DNA from: Melioribacter sp051488685
GTDB taxonomy: Bacteria; Bacteroidota; Ignavibacteria; Ignavibacteriales; Melioribacteraceae
DNA length: 64,000 nucleotides
Direction of reading: 5' to 3'
Assembly: GCF_051488685.1 (NCBI RefSeq)
Contig: NZ_JBPSEH010000001.1
Coordinates: forward strand, 699,548 to 763,547
Position numbers and translations under genes: made by a program. Numbering within the stretch: position 1 is the first letter of the stretch; every line of letters starts with the position of its first letter. Below are positions 8,770 to 17,260 of the stretch, piece by piece. Under the pieces are notes generated by a model that ran no database searches, was not told the DNA's origin, and saw only the letters and a list, made by a program, of their open reading frames with translations.

Positions 8770-9642
8770 ATGAACAAAGAACACAAATACATAGAATTTA
8801 TGCTGAACCCTCCCGAAGTATTTGAAGAAGGACAGGTTTGGAAATCTCCTTCGAAAAGACTCGAGTTCGTCATAACAGAAGTGCTAAACAAAGAGATTGT
8901 GCGAGCAGCGTTTATTACGTCAATTAAAGAAGTAGTTGATAAAGGAGATGTTTGTTTGACAGAAGATCCTGTTATGTCGGAAGTTTTCGCTGTAGAAAAG
9001 TTCGTGCTTCGAATAACAGATAGACCGATACCGACCAAGTACTTGACTGTTTACGAAGGGAAGGTTACACCAGAAACGCTGAAGAAGATAAAAGCATCGC
9101 TCAAAAATAAAACGTACGACTATGACGAGCTTCAGCGGGTATTTATTGATGAACTGCTCGAAGATTTAGAGCCCTATTCAATGGAGGCTCTCGAAATCTA
9201 TGAAGATTCACTTCCCCGCATCTTTCCGATCAATCTACCCTATGTAGAAAACTACTCAATCGAAAAGAAAATTCGTCTCGCTGCCAACGACTTTGCAACC
9301 GAAGAAAAAGATCTGGAATTCTGGAGAAAGGAAAGAGATTCGCTTTACAGGCACGAATTGCCCTTTGAAATTCCTGGTTTGCTCATAAGAATTTCAAACG
9401 TCGATAATGTCTACTATTTAATTATTGTTTCGAATCAATTCAAAAAAATCGACAAAATTAATATTACCGAAGAAAATGGTTCTTTTCTAAAGATGGAAAA
9501 TCTTGAAATTCCTGATTCAAACAGAATTGCCATCCCAATAAATAAAGCTTTTAACGAGGATTTCCCATACAATATCGAAGTAATAATTGACAGCAAGGTT
9601 TATTCTCTTTCTTTTGTAGTGAATTATGATAAACAAAATTGA
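8770..9642 (+). CDS. Unknown protein of the sigma/Lon-Csx3 operon
   Basis: 290 residues, no family recognised. The N-terminal 95 residues look beta-rich (EEGQVWKSPS, then VRAAFITSI, KGDVCLTE), reminiscent of an SH3 or MazF-like barrel and of Bacteroidota proteins that begin with a GQVW segment. Residues 100-195 are helical, acidic and charged, ending in DLEFWRKERDSLYRHELPF, and a C-terminal beta domain follows. It lies between the sigma-like gene and the Lon-Csx3 gene and overlaps the latter by 17 bases. By position it could be the anti-sigma factor and protease substrate, as CalpT is. That is inference; the sequence itself does not prove it. Confidence 0.6.
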   Translation: MNKEHKYIEFMLNPPEVFEEGQVWKSPSKRLEFVITEVLNKEIVRAAFITSIKEVVDKGDVCLTEDPVMSEVFAVEKFVLRITDRPIPTKYLTVYEGKVTPETLKKIKASLKNKTYDYDELQRVFIDELLEDLEPYSMEALEIYEDSLPRIFPINLPYVENYSIEKKIRLAANDFATEEKDLEFWRKERDSLYRHELPFEIPGLLIRISNVDNVYYLIIVSNQFKKIDKINITEENGSFLKMENLEIPDSNRIAIPINKAFNEDFPYNIEVIIDSKVYSLSFVVNYDKQN

Positions 9643-10714
9643 AGAATTGCTTCAGAGAGGAAGATTTAGCGAGGCTACTAAATTTTGTAAAGAACTAATT
9701 TCTTCTAAATCGCTTAATCTCGACGACGAAATTCATTTTCAAAACGAACTTAAGAATATCTTCCAACTTTGGGAAAATTTTAAAACCAATTCCATCGGGG
9801 AAACATATTTACCTGTTGTCGACCTCAACTTGCAGAATGGCAGCCTCCTTAAAATTAAATGCTCTTACGACAACTATAACGATATTATTGTAAATGAAGA
9901 ATGGACGGAATTATTAATTCAAACTTTACCCGACTTTATCGAGCTCTATCTTAAACGAGAATTCCCTGAATTGCTAATTTTAGATTGGAACTTAAATTCA
10001 TTAAAGTGTGGACTCAAAAAAAACTCCTCCTCACAAACTAAATACGAGATTGACGGTCGTTCCTTTTTTTTGCCTCTCTTCTTTGCTGCTATCTCTCTTT
10101 TGACAGAGCAAAAGGTGCCCGAAAATTATTGTTTCACCGGAGATGTAGTAAAAGACAACAATAAATACCTGCTTAAAAAAGTTAGTGGTGTCGATCTAAA
10201 AAAAAGTGTAGTTGAAGAAGAATTGCCTGACACAAACAATTTCATTTATCCCGATGATACAACGAGCGATTTATCAGAACTCGTTAAAAAAATTTTCGCC
10301 GAAAAAATAAAAAATATAGTCAACTCGCCTTTAATCAAAAGATATTTTTTGCTCGAAAAAAGAAATGCCACATCAAATTTTGGTCTACATAAATTAATAT
10401 CTATCAAAACAAAACCGCGCGAAGCCTTAAAAATAGAAGACTTTCCTGCAATAGCTGAATTTTTACACCACAATATTGAGATTCTAAAAGATGAAGGGAC
10501 GGGAGTAATTATCGATGGTCCAGCACCAATTGTAGTTTATTCCATGATTTCAAGTTTTACAGAAATATTTAACTCGCTGCCTAACTTTTTTGCTATTACC
10601 TATACCTCTGCCCCTGTTACTAATCCTGAATTTAAGCACAATGCTATTGTAATTAAAACTTCTAAGGTTGGCGCTTCTAAATTGAAAGCCGGGCAAATTC
10701 TTCAGTACAATTAA
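9626..10714 (+). CDS. Lon-like protease domain fused to Csx3-like domain
   Basis: 362 residues. Residues 60-225 follow the Lon proteolytic domain: DGRS at 143-146 matches the DGPS nucleophile motif, followed at the same spacing by a TGD at 171-173 (TGE in Lon), then VDLKKS around 189-194, where Lys192 or Lys193 could be the dyad lysine of GGLKEK, after a short insertion. There is no AAA+ module. Residues 250-362 match the Csx3 family: GTGVIIDGPAPIVVYS resembles the GKGVVISGRGPIWLY core, then FFAITYTS, NAIVIKTS and LKAGQIL. The His after the WLYAALAH-type helix in Csx3 is not conserved, so this part may sense rather than cut cyclic tetra-adenylate. Last gene of its operon, directly upstream of the cmr locus. 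Confidence 0.6.
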   Translation: MINKIEELLQRGRFSEATKFCKELISSKSLNLDDEIHFQNELKNIFQLWENFKTNSIGETYLPVVDLNLQNGSLLKIKCSYDNYNDIIVNEEWTELLIQTLPDFIELYLKREFPELLILDWNLNSLKCGLKKNSSSQTKYEIDGRSFFLPLFFAAISLLTEQKVPENYCFTGDVVKDNNKYLLKKVSGVDLKKSVVEEELPDTNNFIYPDDTTSDLSELVKKIFAEKIKNIVNSPLIKRYFLLEKRNATSNFGLHKLISIKTKPREALKIEDFPAIAEFLHHNIEILKDEGTGVIIDGPAPIVVYSMISSFTEIFNSLPNFFAITYTSAPVTNPEFKHNAIVIKTSKVGASKLKAGQILQYN

Positions 10715-11084
10715 TTTTTTCTCTCATTATAATCTACCATTCATTGTTGCCTTTGAAGATTATAAATTTTTTTTGAGCACAATTTTTATTTCCACTTTCA
10801 TATTTGTTTTTCTATTTTTATATTGCAATTGATACTATTAAAGAGGGTTTATGGAAAAATTAAATTACTTCCCATTCAATTTAGCATCTTCAGACTATTC
10901 AAAAAAATATTTATTTATTTTAATCCTTCTAAAATATCCGTTAAAACTCCCAACCCCGATTACCTGATAAATTAAAATCATGAAAAAAAAATTACGATTT
11001 TTATCAGGATACCATAATCTTATTTTTTGAAAATTTTCTTCTTCTGGACTCTTAATTAAATACAAATATAAACGAGGTATAAAA
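10715..11084. other. Intergenic region between the Lon-Csx3 operon and cmr1
   Basis: 370 AT-rich bases. It holds one imperfect inverted repeat: CCTGATA (10963-10969) pairs with TATCAGG (11002-11008), and internal AAATC pairs with GATTT. It could be a terminator or a leader structure of the cmr transcript. A 38-codon open frame at 10851-10967 has an AGAGGG ahead of its ATG, but the sequence is low complexity and I do not call it a gene. The cmr promoter should lie in the last 80 bases. Confidence 0.4.
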
Positions 11085-12029
11085 ATGCCAATCGAAAAAA
11101 CTTATGAGTGCGAAGTAGTTACGCCAATGTTTTTGGGAGGCGTTGACCCTACAAAAGTTGAATTACGGGCGCCTTCTGTTAAAGGGGCTTTGCGTTACTG
11201 GTGGAGAGCTTTGCACGGCAACTTGAATATTAAGGAACTTCACAGAAAAGAAGCAGAAATTTTTGGCAGCAGTCACACAGACTACCAATTAAAAAGCAAA
11301 ATAAGCGTGCGTACAAAAACTATTAAACTTAAAAAGGATTGTAAGCCATTTAAAAGCGACAATCTAAACACTATAAAATATATGTCTTTTGGTAAATGGG
11401 AAACTGGAAATAATGGAGAATTTCATGAGTACTTTGATGTAGGCGGTAAATTTGAAATTATTATAAAATATGACGACCAACTTACTAAGGAACAGATCGA
11501 TTCAGTAGAACAGGCTTTAGCTCTCGTTTTTATGGTAGGCGGACTCGGTTCAAAATCCCGAAATGGCTTCGGACGCTTTTCAATTACTAATTTAAATTAT
11601 TCTATTGATAACGTTTTTGACTGGATTGGAGAAAGAAAAGAATATCCTCCCGCTGATTTTACTGCTTTTTCTGAAAAAACAGAAATATTTTGGTTAGATG
11701 ACAACAACTCCTCTATAGACGCTCTAGTTAGTTTAGGTAATTCATATAAAGATATCAGAAAATTTTTAAATACTTCAGAGCGTAGTTATATTGGTAGTCC
11801 TTTTAAGAATTCAGCTTTCAATATTGAAAGACATGGCAAACCTCTTTTCTTATCAGTTATAAAGAATCAGGATAATACTTATTCCGGATGCATCTTTCTT
11901 ATTCCTTATAATTATTGCAGTGGTTATGAGGTAAAAGGTATATCGAAAGAAGACTTACTAAAGAATTATAATGAAGCAATTAAAAGAATAATAAATTATA
12001 TAGAATCCGCTGAAGGAGAAGAAGAATGA
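11085..12029 (+). CDS. cmr1: Cmr1, type III-B RAMP protein (Cas7-like)
   Basis: 314 residues. The N-terminus has the Cmr1 signature: TPMFLGG, then ELRAPSVKGALRYWWRALHG and, about 25 residues on, EIFGSS. A glycine-rich GGLGSKSRNGFGRF follows near residues 150-165. Cmr1 caps the 3' end of the crRNA in the Cmr complex and contributes to target RNA binding. It is the first gene of the cmr operon and overlaps cmr2 by four bases. Length is at the short end for the family. An AACGAGG purine run before the ATG serves as ribosome-binding site. Confidence 0.9.
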   Translation: MPIEKTYECEVVTPMFLGGVDPTKVELRAPSVKGALRYWWRALHGNLNIKELHRKEAEIFGSSHTDYQLKSKISVRTKTIKLKKDCKPFKSDNLNTIKYMSFGKWETGNNGEFHEYFDVGGKFEIIIKYDDQLTKEQIDSVEQALALVFMVGGLGSKSRNGFGRFSITNLNYSIDNVFDWIGERKEYPPADFTAFSEKTEIFWLDDNNSSIDALVSLGNSYKDIRKFLNTSERSYIGSPFKNSAFNIERHGKPLFLSVIKNQDNTYSGCIFLIPYNYCSGYEVKGISKEDLLKNYNEAIKRIINYIESAEGEEE

Positions 12030-13726
12030 AAGATTTTCTTTTTGTACTTACAATTTCTCCGGTTCAATCTTTTATTGCCCAGGCCAGAAAAACAAAGGAT
12101 TTATACTCGGGCAGTAAAATAATATCGGACTTAGTTAAAACAGCTCTCGAGAAGTTTAACAAAGAGGATATTATCTTTCCCCACAAATCGAACGGAAGTT
12201 TGCCGAACCGGTTTGTAGCGCAAGTCAAAGCTTCGAATTCCGAAGAAATTCAAAAACTCGGAGAAGAAATTGAATCGGATATACGAAACAAATTTTCTAA
12301 AATATCAGAAGAAACGATTAATAATTACCTCAACAACAATTTACCGGAATCTTACAAAAATCAAATTGATTCTTTTTTAGAAATTTACTGGACAGCTTAT
12401 GAGTGCAAAGGGGATTTCCGCACCGATTATGAAAATGCAGAAAAATTATTAGCAACGCAAAAGAACTACCGCGGTTTTAATCAACTGGTTGAAACTGGAA
12501 GAAAATGCTCTGTCTGTGGTCAAAGAAATTTTATTGTAATTAACAACAACGAATCAAAACTGCCGCCTGAAGTTTCTTTTGGTCTGAATCGAAATGAAGG
12601 GCTTTGCGCAGTTTGTTTTACCAAACGATTCTACCAGACAAAAAACTACCCACCCACAGCCGAAATTGCTCTATACGACTCTCTGGAAAAAATTGAAAAG
12701 GATTTTTCGCATAACGGAATCGAAATACTTCAGAAGTATAAAGAAATCTTTAGAGAAAACTTCGACGAACAACTTTTATTCGAAGAAAATCTCGATGCTA
12801 ATTACTTTTCGAAACAGGGTCTGAAAAGGTTTATTCCAAAGCTCGAAGAAATAAAAAATTCTTACGCAGAAATAAAAAAGGTTGCTGCAAAGCAAAATCT
12901 AAAATTCACTCCCTACTACTCTTTGGTTATGTTCGATGCCGATTGGATGGGCGATTGGATTTCGGGCAAATTTATAAAAGACAATGTAAACCTAATTGAA
13001 TTTCAAAAAAACTTGTCAGAGGCTCTCAATAAATTTTCACAAAAATCTCAGCTCGATAAACCCATCGGTGCCACTGTATATGCCGGAGGCGACGATTTTA
13101 TGGGCTTCTTTAATTTGAATCACGTCTTTAAGAAACTCGTTGAATTGAAAAAAGAATTCGACACTCAAATTAATTCATCTATTGAGTCGTATTCAGAAAA
13201 AAAGATTACTTTTACAGCCGGTATCTTAATTTCTCATTACAAAACACCTCTAAATGTTGTCATCGAAGAATGCCGCCGCCTCGAAAAAGAAGCCAAAGAT
13301 ATGTTCGACAACAAAAACGCCTTTGCCATTTCTGTTATAAAACATTCGGGCGAAATTAATAAAGCCTTCTTCCAGTGGTTCGATTCCGAAAATCAGTTCG
13401 TTATGAATTATATTGAGCAACTTACGTCCCTCTTATCCAGAAATCTTATCTCAAATTCTTTCATTAAGAATTTTGAATCTGAATTCTCGAGAATTAACCG
13501 CGAAAAACAGCTCGAAAACGACGCTTTATATCTTACAGAATTGAAACGACTTATTAACAAATCGAAAACCGGAAGAACTAATAAAGAGCTTGCTGAGGAA
13601 GTCTACAAAAACGTCGAAGCTCTCTTTATGGCTTCCAGTAATGTCAATAATTTCATTTCAGCTCTGAATATTGCCGACTTTATTTCAAAATATATCAATG
13701 GGAGCAATAATGAAAATAAAAATTGA
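12026..13726 (+). CDS. cmr2: Cmr2/Cas10, type III-B, HD-less with intact GGDD
   Basis: 566 residues. It starts directly with the first Palm-like domain (ISPVQSFIAQARKTKDLYSGS), so the N-terminal HD nuclease found in full-length Cmr2 (about 870 residues) is missing. Four cysteines (161, 164, 194, 197) form the zinc-binding insertion. The second Palm domain has an intact GGDD at residues 354-357 (YAGGDDF), which in the family makes cyclic oligoadenylate on target RNA binding. The loss of HD with retention of GGDD predicts a signalling-only Cas10 with no ssDNA cleavage. It overlaps both neighbours. Confidence 0.93.
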   Translation: MKDFLFVLTISPVQSFIAQARKTKDLYSGSKIISDLVKTALEKFNKEDIIFPHKSNGSLPNRFVAQVKASNSEEIQKLGEEIESDIRNKFSKISEETINNYLNNNLPESYKNQIDSFLEIYWTAYECKGDFRTDYENAEKLLATQKNYRGFNQLVETGRKCSVCGQRNFIVINNNESKLPPEVSFGLNRNEGLCAVCFTKRFYQTKNYPPTAEIALYDSLEKIEKDFSHNGIEILQKYKEIFRENFDEQLLFEENLDANYFSKQGLKRFIPKLEEIKNSYAEIKKVAAKQNLKFTPYYSLVMFDADWMGDWISGKFIKDNVNLIEFQKNLSEALNKFSQKSQLDKPIGATVYAGGDDFMGFFNLNHVFKKLVELKKEFDTQINSSIESYSEKKITFTAGILISHYKTPLNVVIEECRRLEKEAKDMFDNKNAFAISVIKHSGEINKAFFQWFDSENQFVMNYIEQLTSLLSRNLISNSFIKNFESEFSRINREKQLENDALYLTELKRLINKSKTGRTNKELAEEVYKNVEALFMASSNVNNFISALNIADFISKYINGSNNENKN

Positions 13727-14758
13727 CGCCATCGATACACTTTTCTTTAAAGATGGAAAACCCTTTTCGATGGGCGAGGAATCGTGGGCTAATGGCATTT
13801 TTCCGCCTGCACCATCTGTATTTTATGGCAGTCTACGTACTTCCTATTTTTCAAAAAATCTGTCAGAATTCAAAAAAGTTAACACGCCCGAAGATCCAAC
13901 TTTTAATCTCAAGATAAATAAAATTTCTTACTGGTCGGAAGACGAATTCTTCCCCGCTCCTGCCGACCTTGTTACCGATAATTCAAATAAAAACAATCCC
14001 GATTTATTTAAATTAACACTTAACGACAAGCCTAAATATGGAAATTTTCCTCTTCCAAAAATCCTGGAATACAAAGGAAATTTATCAAAAGTAGAAAGAC
14101 CCGAAGAATACCATTTAATCAGCTCCTTTTCGATGAATAAATATCTTTCCGGCGACTTCGAAAAAATAACCTCCGTTAAATTAAACAAGTTTATTACAAT
14201 TGAACCGAAGGTAGGTATTGGTCGTAGCAATACTACAAGATCCGCCGCCGAGAGCATGATCTATCGCGTTGGAATGAGACGCCTCGAAAATAAATCTTCT
14301 CTTTCATTTTTACTCGATTTCGAAGGTCTGAGCATTTCAGAGGAAGGGATTCTTAATTAGGCGGCGAAGGAAAAGCAGCTAAATATTCTCTCTTTAAGGA
14401 CGACGAGAATTTAATTTCTAAACCCGTCCTATCCTCAAACATCGTAAAATTATATCTGCTTACACCGGCTATATTCGAAAACGGCAGTCTGCCGAATCTC
14501 GAAAAGCCCCTCTTCAAAAAATATAATATGAAACTCCTTACTGCTGCTGTTAGCGGTTATAAATCAATTGGCGGTTTCGACATCCAATCCAATCAACCCA
14601 AACCTATGTACCGCGCAGTAAAAGAAGGTTCTGTTTTCTATTTTTCCTTTGAAGGCGATTCGAATGATCTGCTTGATGATTTCTTCCTTGCTTCTATCTC
14701 CGATTTCAACTTAGACAAACAAGGCTTTGGCATAACATTAATCGGAAATTATAAATGA
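13710..14758 (+). CDS. cmr3: Cmr3, type III-B (Cas5-like), interrupted by an apparent frameshift
   Basis: The N-terminal part (ATG 13710, GGAG ribosome-binding site, 17-base overlap with cmr2) runs to a TAG at 14358-14360 after 216 residues. From 14357 a second frame continues to 14758 with LGGEGK, then KLYLLTPAIF and GGFDIQSNQPKP, MYRAVKEGSVFYF, all typical of the Cmr3 C-terminus. One missing T in CTTAATTAGG would join the frames into about 350 residues, the normal Cmr3 length. Cmr3 binds the 5' crRNA handle with Cmr2. This may be an assembly or sequencing error, a real inactivating mutation, or slippage; the flanking genes are intact and overlapping, which favours an error. Confidence 0.85.
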
Positions 14759-15918
14759 AAACTGTAATTACATCTGTCGGCACAAGTTTAATTTCTCAAT
14801 TTCTCAAAGAAAAAAATGATTTCGTCGACTTTATTGACGATATGGAAAAACTACGATACGACGAAAATTATATTAAAAACAACGAACGCAGAATTAACAA
14901 TCTCAAAAGTAAGTTGAAAGATTTCCTTAATACCAACTCAGATTACTCTGCTGAAGTTTCTAGCACGCTGAAACTTAAAGAAAAAATAAACGAAGAAGTT
15001 TCGATATTACCAGTAACTACAGACACACTACTTTCAAATATCTGTGCCGATGTAATTTCGGACCATTTACTCAGTCGTTATAATATTTTTACCGACGAAA
15101 AAATATTAATTAAAGGGCTTCAGGTTTTTGACGAAAGAGTATTCATCAAAGAAGGAATTCCCAATCTCATTGACCGCCTCGATAAATACAGCGCTCAGCC
15201 GAACATCTACCTCAATTTTACTGGCGGCTACAAAGGCGTTATCCCTTATTTAACTCTTTGGGCACAGGTTAATAACGTAAAGATGATTTATCTCTATGAG
15301 GAAAGCAATTCATTGCTTGAAATTCCTCAAGCTCCTATTGATATCAATTGGGGACTTTTTGCCAAGTATTATAAATTACTTCTTCAACTCGAAGATGGAT
15401 TGGAAATTTCTAAAGAAGAATTCTTCCGAAAGAATAATCTCTACAATTCAGATTTTCCCGACGTTATCGAAGAATTAAACGAAGATAAATTCAGCTTTAT
15501 TTCATTAAACAGCGTCGGCGTAATTTTTCTTAAAAAGTTCAATCGCTTTAACATCTTCTTTCTGCCTGTAAATTCGAAATACTTTAACGAAGACCCAAAC
15601 AAAAAATTGCAGTTAAACAGAGCAATTTCTGACCTTATTACAAAAATTGATGCTATCTCCGATAAGTTCGATACTTATCTGGATATAGACCTCAAACACG
15701 CAAGACTTAAAGATAACACTTATATCTTTAAGTACGCACATGGTAGTCTTCAAATCAGAATTCATTACAAGTACCAGAATAACCGGCTTACTGTTTTCAA
15801 TTATCTTTTTGTTCAATCTACAAGCGACGACCATGAATATTCAAAAATATTTAACAATGAATACGAACAATTAAAAAACTCTGAATTAAGCTGTATACCA
15901 TTACAAAAGGAGATATAA
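14755..15918 (+). CDS. CARF-domain effector with RelE-like C-terminus
   Basis: 387 residues inserted between cmr3 and cmr4 (ATGA overlap with cmr3). The N-terminus has the CARF fold signature: VITSVGTSL at 4-12 and TGGYKGVIPYL at 156-166, the two loops that bind cyclic oligoadenylate. This resembles the APE2256-type CARF group. A helical linker spans about 200-260. The C-terminus (285-380) resembles RelE: YIFKYAHGSLQIRIHYKY, then TVFNYLFVQS and an EYSKIFNNEY helix, the pattern of RelE ribosome-dependent RNases. Predicted to cleave mRNA in the ribosome once the signal binds. The CARF call is firm; the RelE part is less certain. Confidence 0.75.
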   Translation: MKTVITSVGTSLISQFLKEKNDFVDFIDDMEKLRYDENYIKNNERRINNLKSKLKDFLNTNSDYSAEVSSTLKLKEKINEEVSILPVTTDTLLSNICADVISDHLLSRYNIFTDEKILIKGLQVFDERVFIKEGIPNLIDRLDKYSAQPNIYLNFTGGYKGVIPYLTLWAQVNNVKMIYLYEESNSLLEIPQAPIDINWGLFAKYYKLLLQLEDGLEISKEEFFRKNNLYNSDFPDVIEELNEDKFSFISLNSVGVIFLKKFNRFNIFFLPVNSKYFNEDPNKKLQLNRAISDLITKIDAISDKFDTYLDIDLKHARLKDNTYIFKYAHGSLQIRIHYKYQNNRLTVFNYLFVQSTSDDHEYSKIFNNEYEQLKNSELSCIPLQKEI

Positions 15919-15921
15919 ACT

Positions 15922-16842
15922 ATGTACAACCAAAAAAAACTTTTCGTATTCCGTGCTATTACACCATTACATGTCGGAAGTGGCAGCGAACTTGGAATAA
16001 TTGATCTTCCGATTCAAAGAGAAAAACATACGGATTTTCCAAAAGTCGAGGCCTCTTCGCTCAAAGGGAGTTTAAGAGAGGCATTCGAAAAAAAATTAGG
16101 CTACGATAATCTCGACGTTCATCTCGTTTTCGGCTACGACGAAGATTCCGACAGGAAAGGTGAAGTCAAAAATCAACTCAATCAATCAAATCCAGATGGT
16201 AGAAATACTGAATTTGCTGGTGCTGTTGCCTTTTCTGATGCACGCATTTTGCTTTTCCCCGTCAAATCCGCTAAAAACATTTTTGCGTATGTCACCTGTC
16301 CAAACGTCCTCGAAAAATTCAATAAAGAGAGAATTCTACTCGGTTATCCTTCCTTAGAACTTAATTTACTCGAAAATATTAAAAAGTATCCCGATTTCTG
16401 CATTGCCGGCTCAAATTCCCTCCTCGTCAATAAAAAAGTCCACTTAGACGAATATTCATTCACAGCCGAAATTAATGAACAATTTGCAAAAGAATTAGCC
16501 GAAGTGATCAACATACCCGAAGTTTCCGATCATCTCGTAATTGTTTCAAACGAAATTTTCAAGAATTTTACGCTATTTTCCACCGAAGTTATTACCAGAA
16601 CAAAAATAAACAACGAAACCGGCACCGTTGAAGAAGGAGCTCTTTTTAACGAAGAATATTTGCCTGCAGAAACGATTATGTACTCGATGGTCTTTGCTTC
16701 CTCAATTTTCAATGAAATTAAAAATAACTTTACAGACGATAAGAGTGTTCTCGATTTTATTACAGAAAACTTTCCTCCTTATTTTCAATTAGGCGGCAAC
16801 GCCACACTCGGTAAAGGAATTGTCGAATCTAAACTATTATGA
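15922..16842 (+). CDS. cmr4: Cmr4, type III-B backbone RNase (Cas7)
   Basis: 306 residues. It begins TPLHVGSGSELG, then IIDLPIQRE, with Asp28 at the position of the catalytic Asp that lets Cmr4 cut target RNA at six-base intervals. KVEASSLKGSLREAFE is the family crRNA-contact signature and LVFG follows. The C-terminal LGGNATLGKG is the glycine-rich loop. Several copies form the Cmr filament. It starts three bases after the CARF-RelE gene, with AAAAGGAGA ahead of the ATG. Length is normal for the family. Confidence 0.93.
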   Translation: MYNQKKLFVFRAITPLHVGSGSELGIIDLPIQREKHTDFPKVEASSLKGSLREAFEKKLGYDNLDVHLVFGYDEDSDRKGEVKNQLNQSNPDGRNTEFAGAVAFSDARILLFPVKSAKNIFAYVTCPNVLEKFNKERILLGYPSLELNLLENIKKYPDFCIAGSNSLLVNKKVHLDEYSFTAEINEQFAKELAEVINIPEVSDHLVIVSNEIFKNFTLFSTEVITRTKINNETGTVEEGALFNEEYLPAETIMYSMVFASSIFNEIKNNFTDDKSVLDFITENFPPYFQLGGNATLGKGIVESKLL

Positions 16843-16852
16843 GGTAATTACT

Positions 16853-17260
16853 ATGGAAACTACTATCATAACAAAAATTGAACAAGGACGAGCTGCTTTT
16901 GCATACAAATGCGCAAGCGATGTAGCCCAAGATCAAAAATTAAAAAAAGATGAAAAAAAAGAATACAAACAATATTCCAAAAAACTAATTACCATGATTA
17001 AAACAAACGGACTTGCTCCTACATTAGCTTTTATACTTTCTAAAAGTGGTACTTATGAAAAATTGGGTAATGATATTAGTGCGTGGCTAAAAAAATCAAA
17101 TTTATTTTCTGACAAATTTGCCAATCTTCATACAACTGTAGACCTAATCAAACATTTAATTAACAATACTGGTTCTGTCGAATATAATCTCATTACAACA
17201 GAAGTTCTAAACTTTTTAGTTTGGCTCAAACGATTTAACGAGGGGTTAATCGATGAATAA
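16853..17260 (+). CDS. cmr5: Cmr5, type III-B small subunit (Cas11)
   Basis: 135 residues, all helical and lysine-rich, with the family-typical opening RAAFAYKCASDVA and the motif LGNDISAWL (residue 80 onward). It forms the minor filament of the Cmr complex. The start is set at the ATG with GAGG eight bases upstream; a longer frame beginning inside cmr4 lacks such a site. It overlaps cmr6 by eight bases. Confidence 0.9.
   Translation: METTIITKIEQGRAAFAYKCASDVAQDQKLKKDEKKEYKQYSKKLITMIKTNGLAPTLAFILSKSGTYEKLGNDISAWLKKSNLFSDKFANLHTTVDLIKHLINNTGSVEYNLITTEVLNFLVWLKRFNEGLIDE

Noticed and set aside
10851..10967. 38-codon open frame with AGAGGG ahead of an ATG, before cmr1
   Set aside because: Short, hydrophobic, low-complexity, no homology visible; listed only within the intergenic entry.
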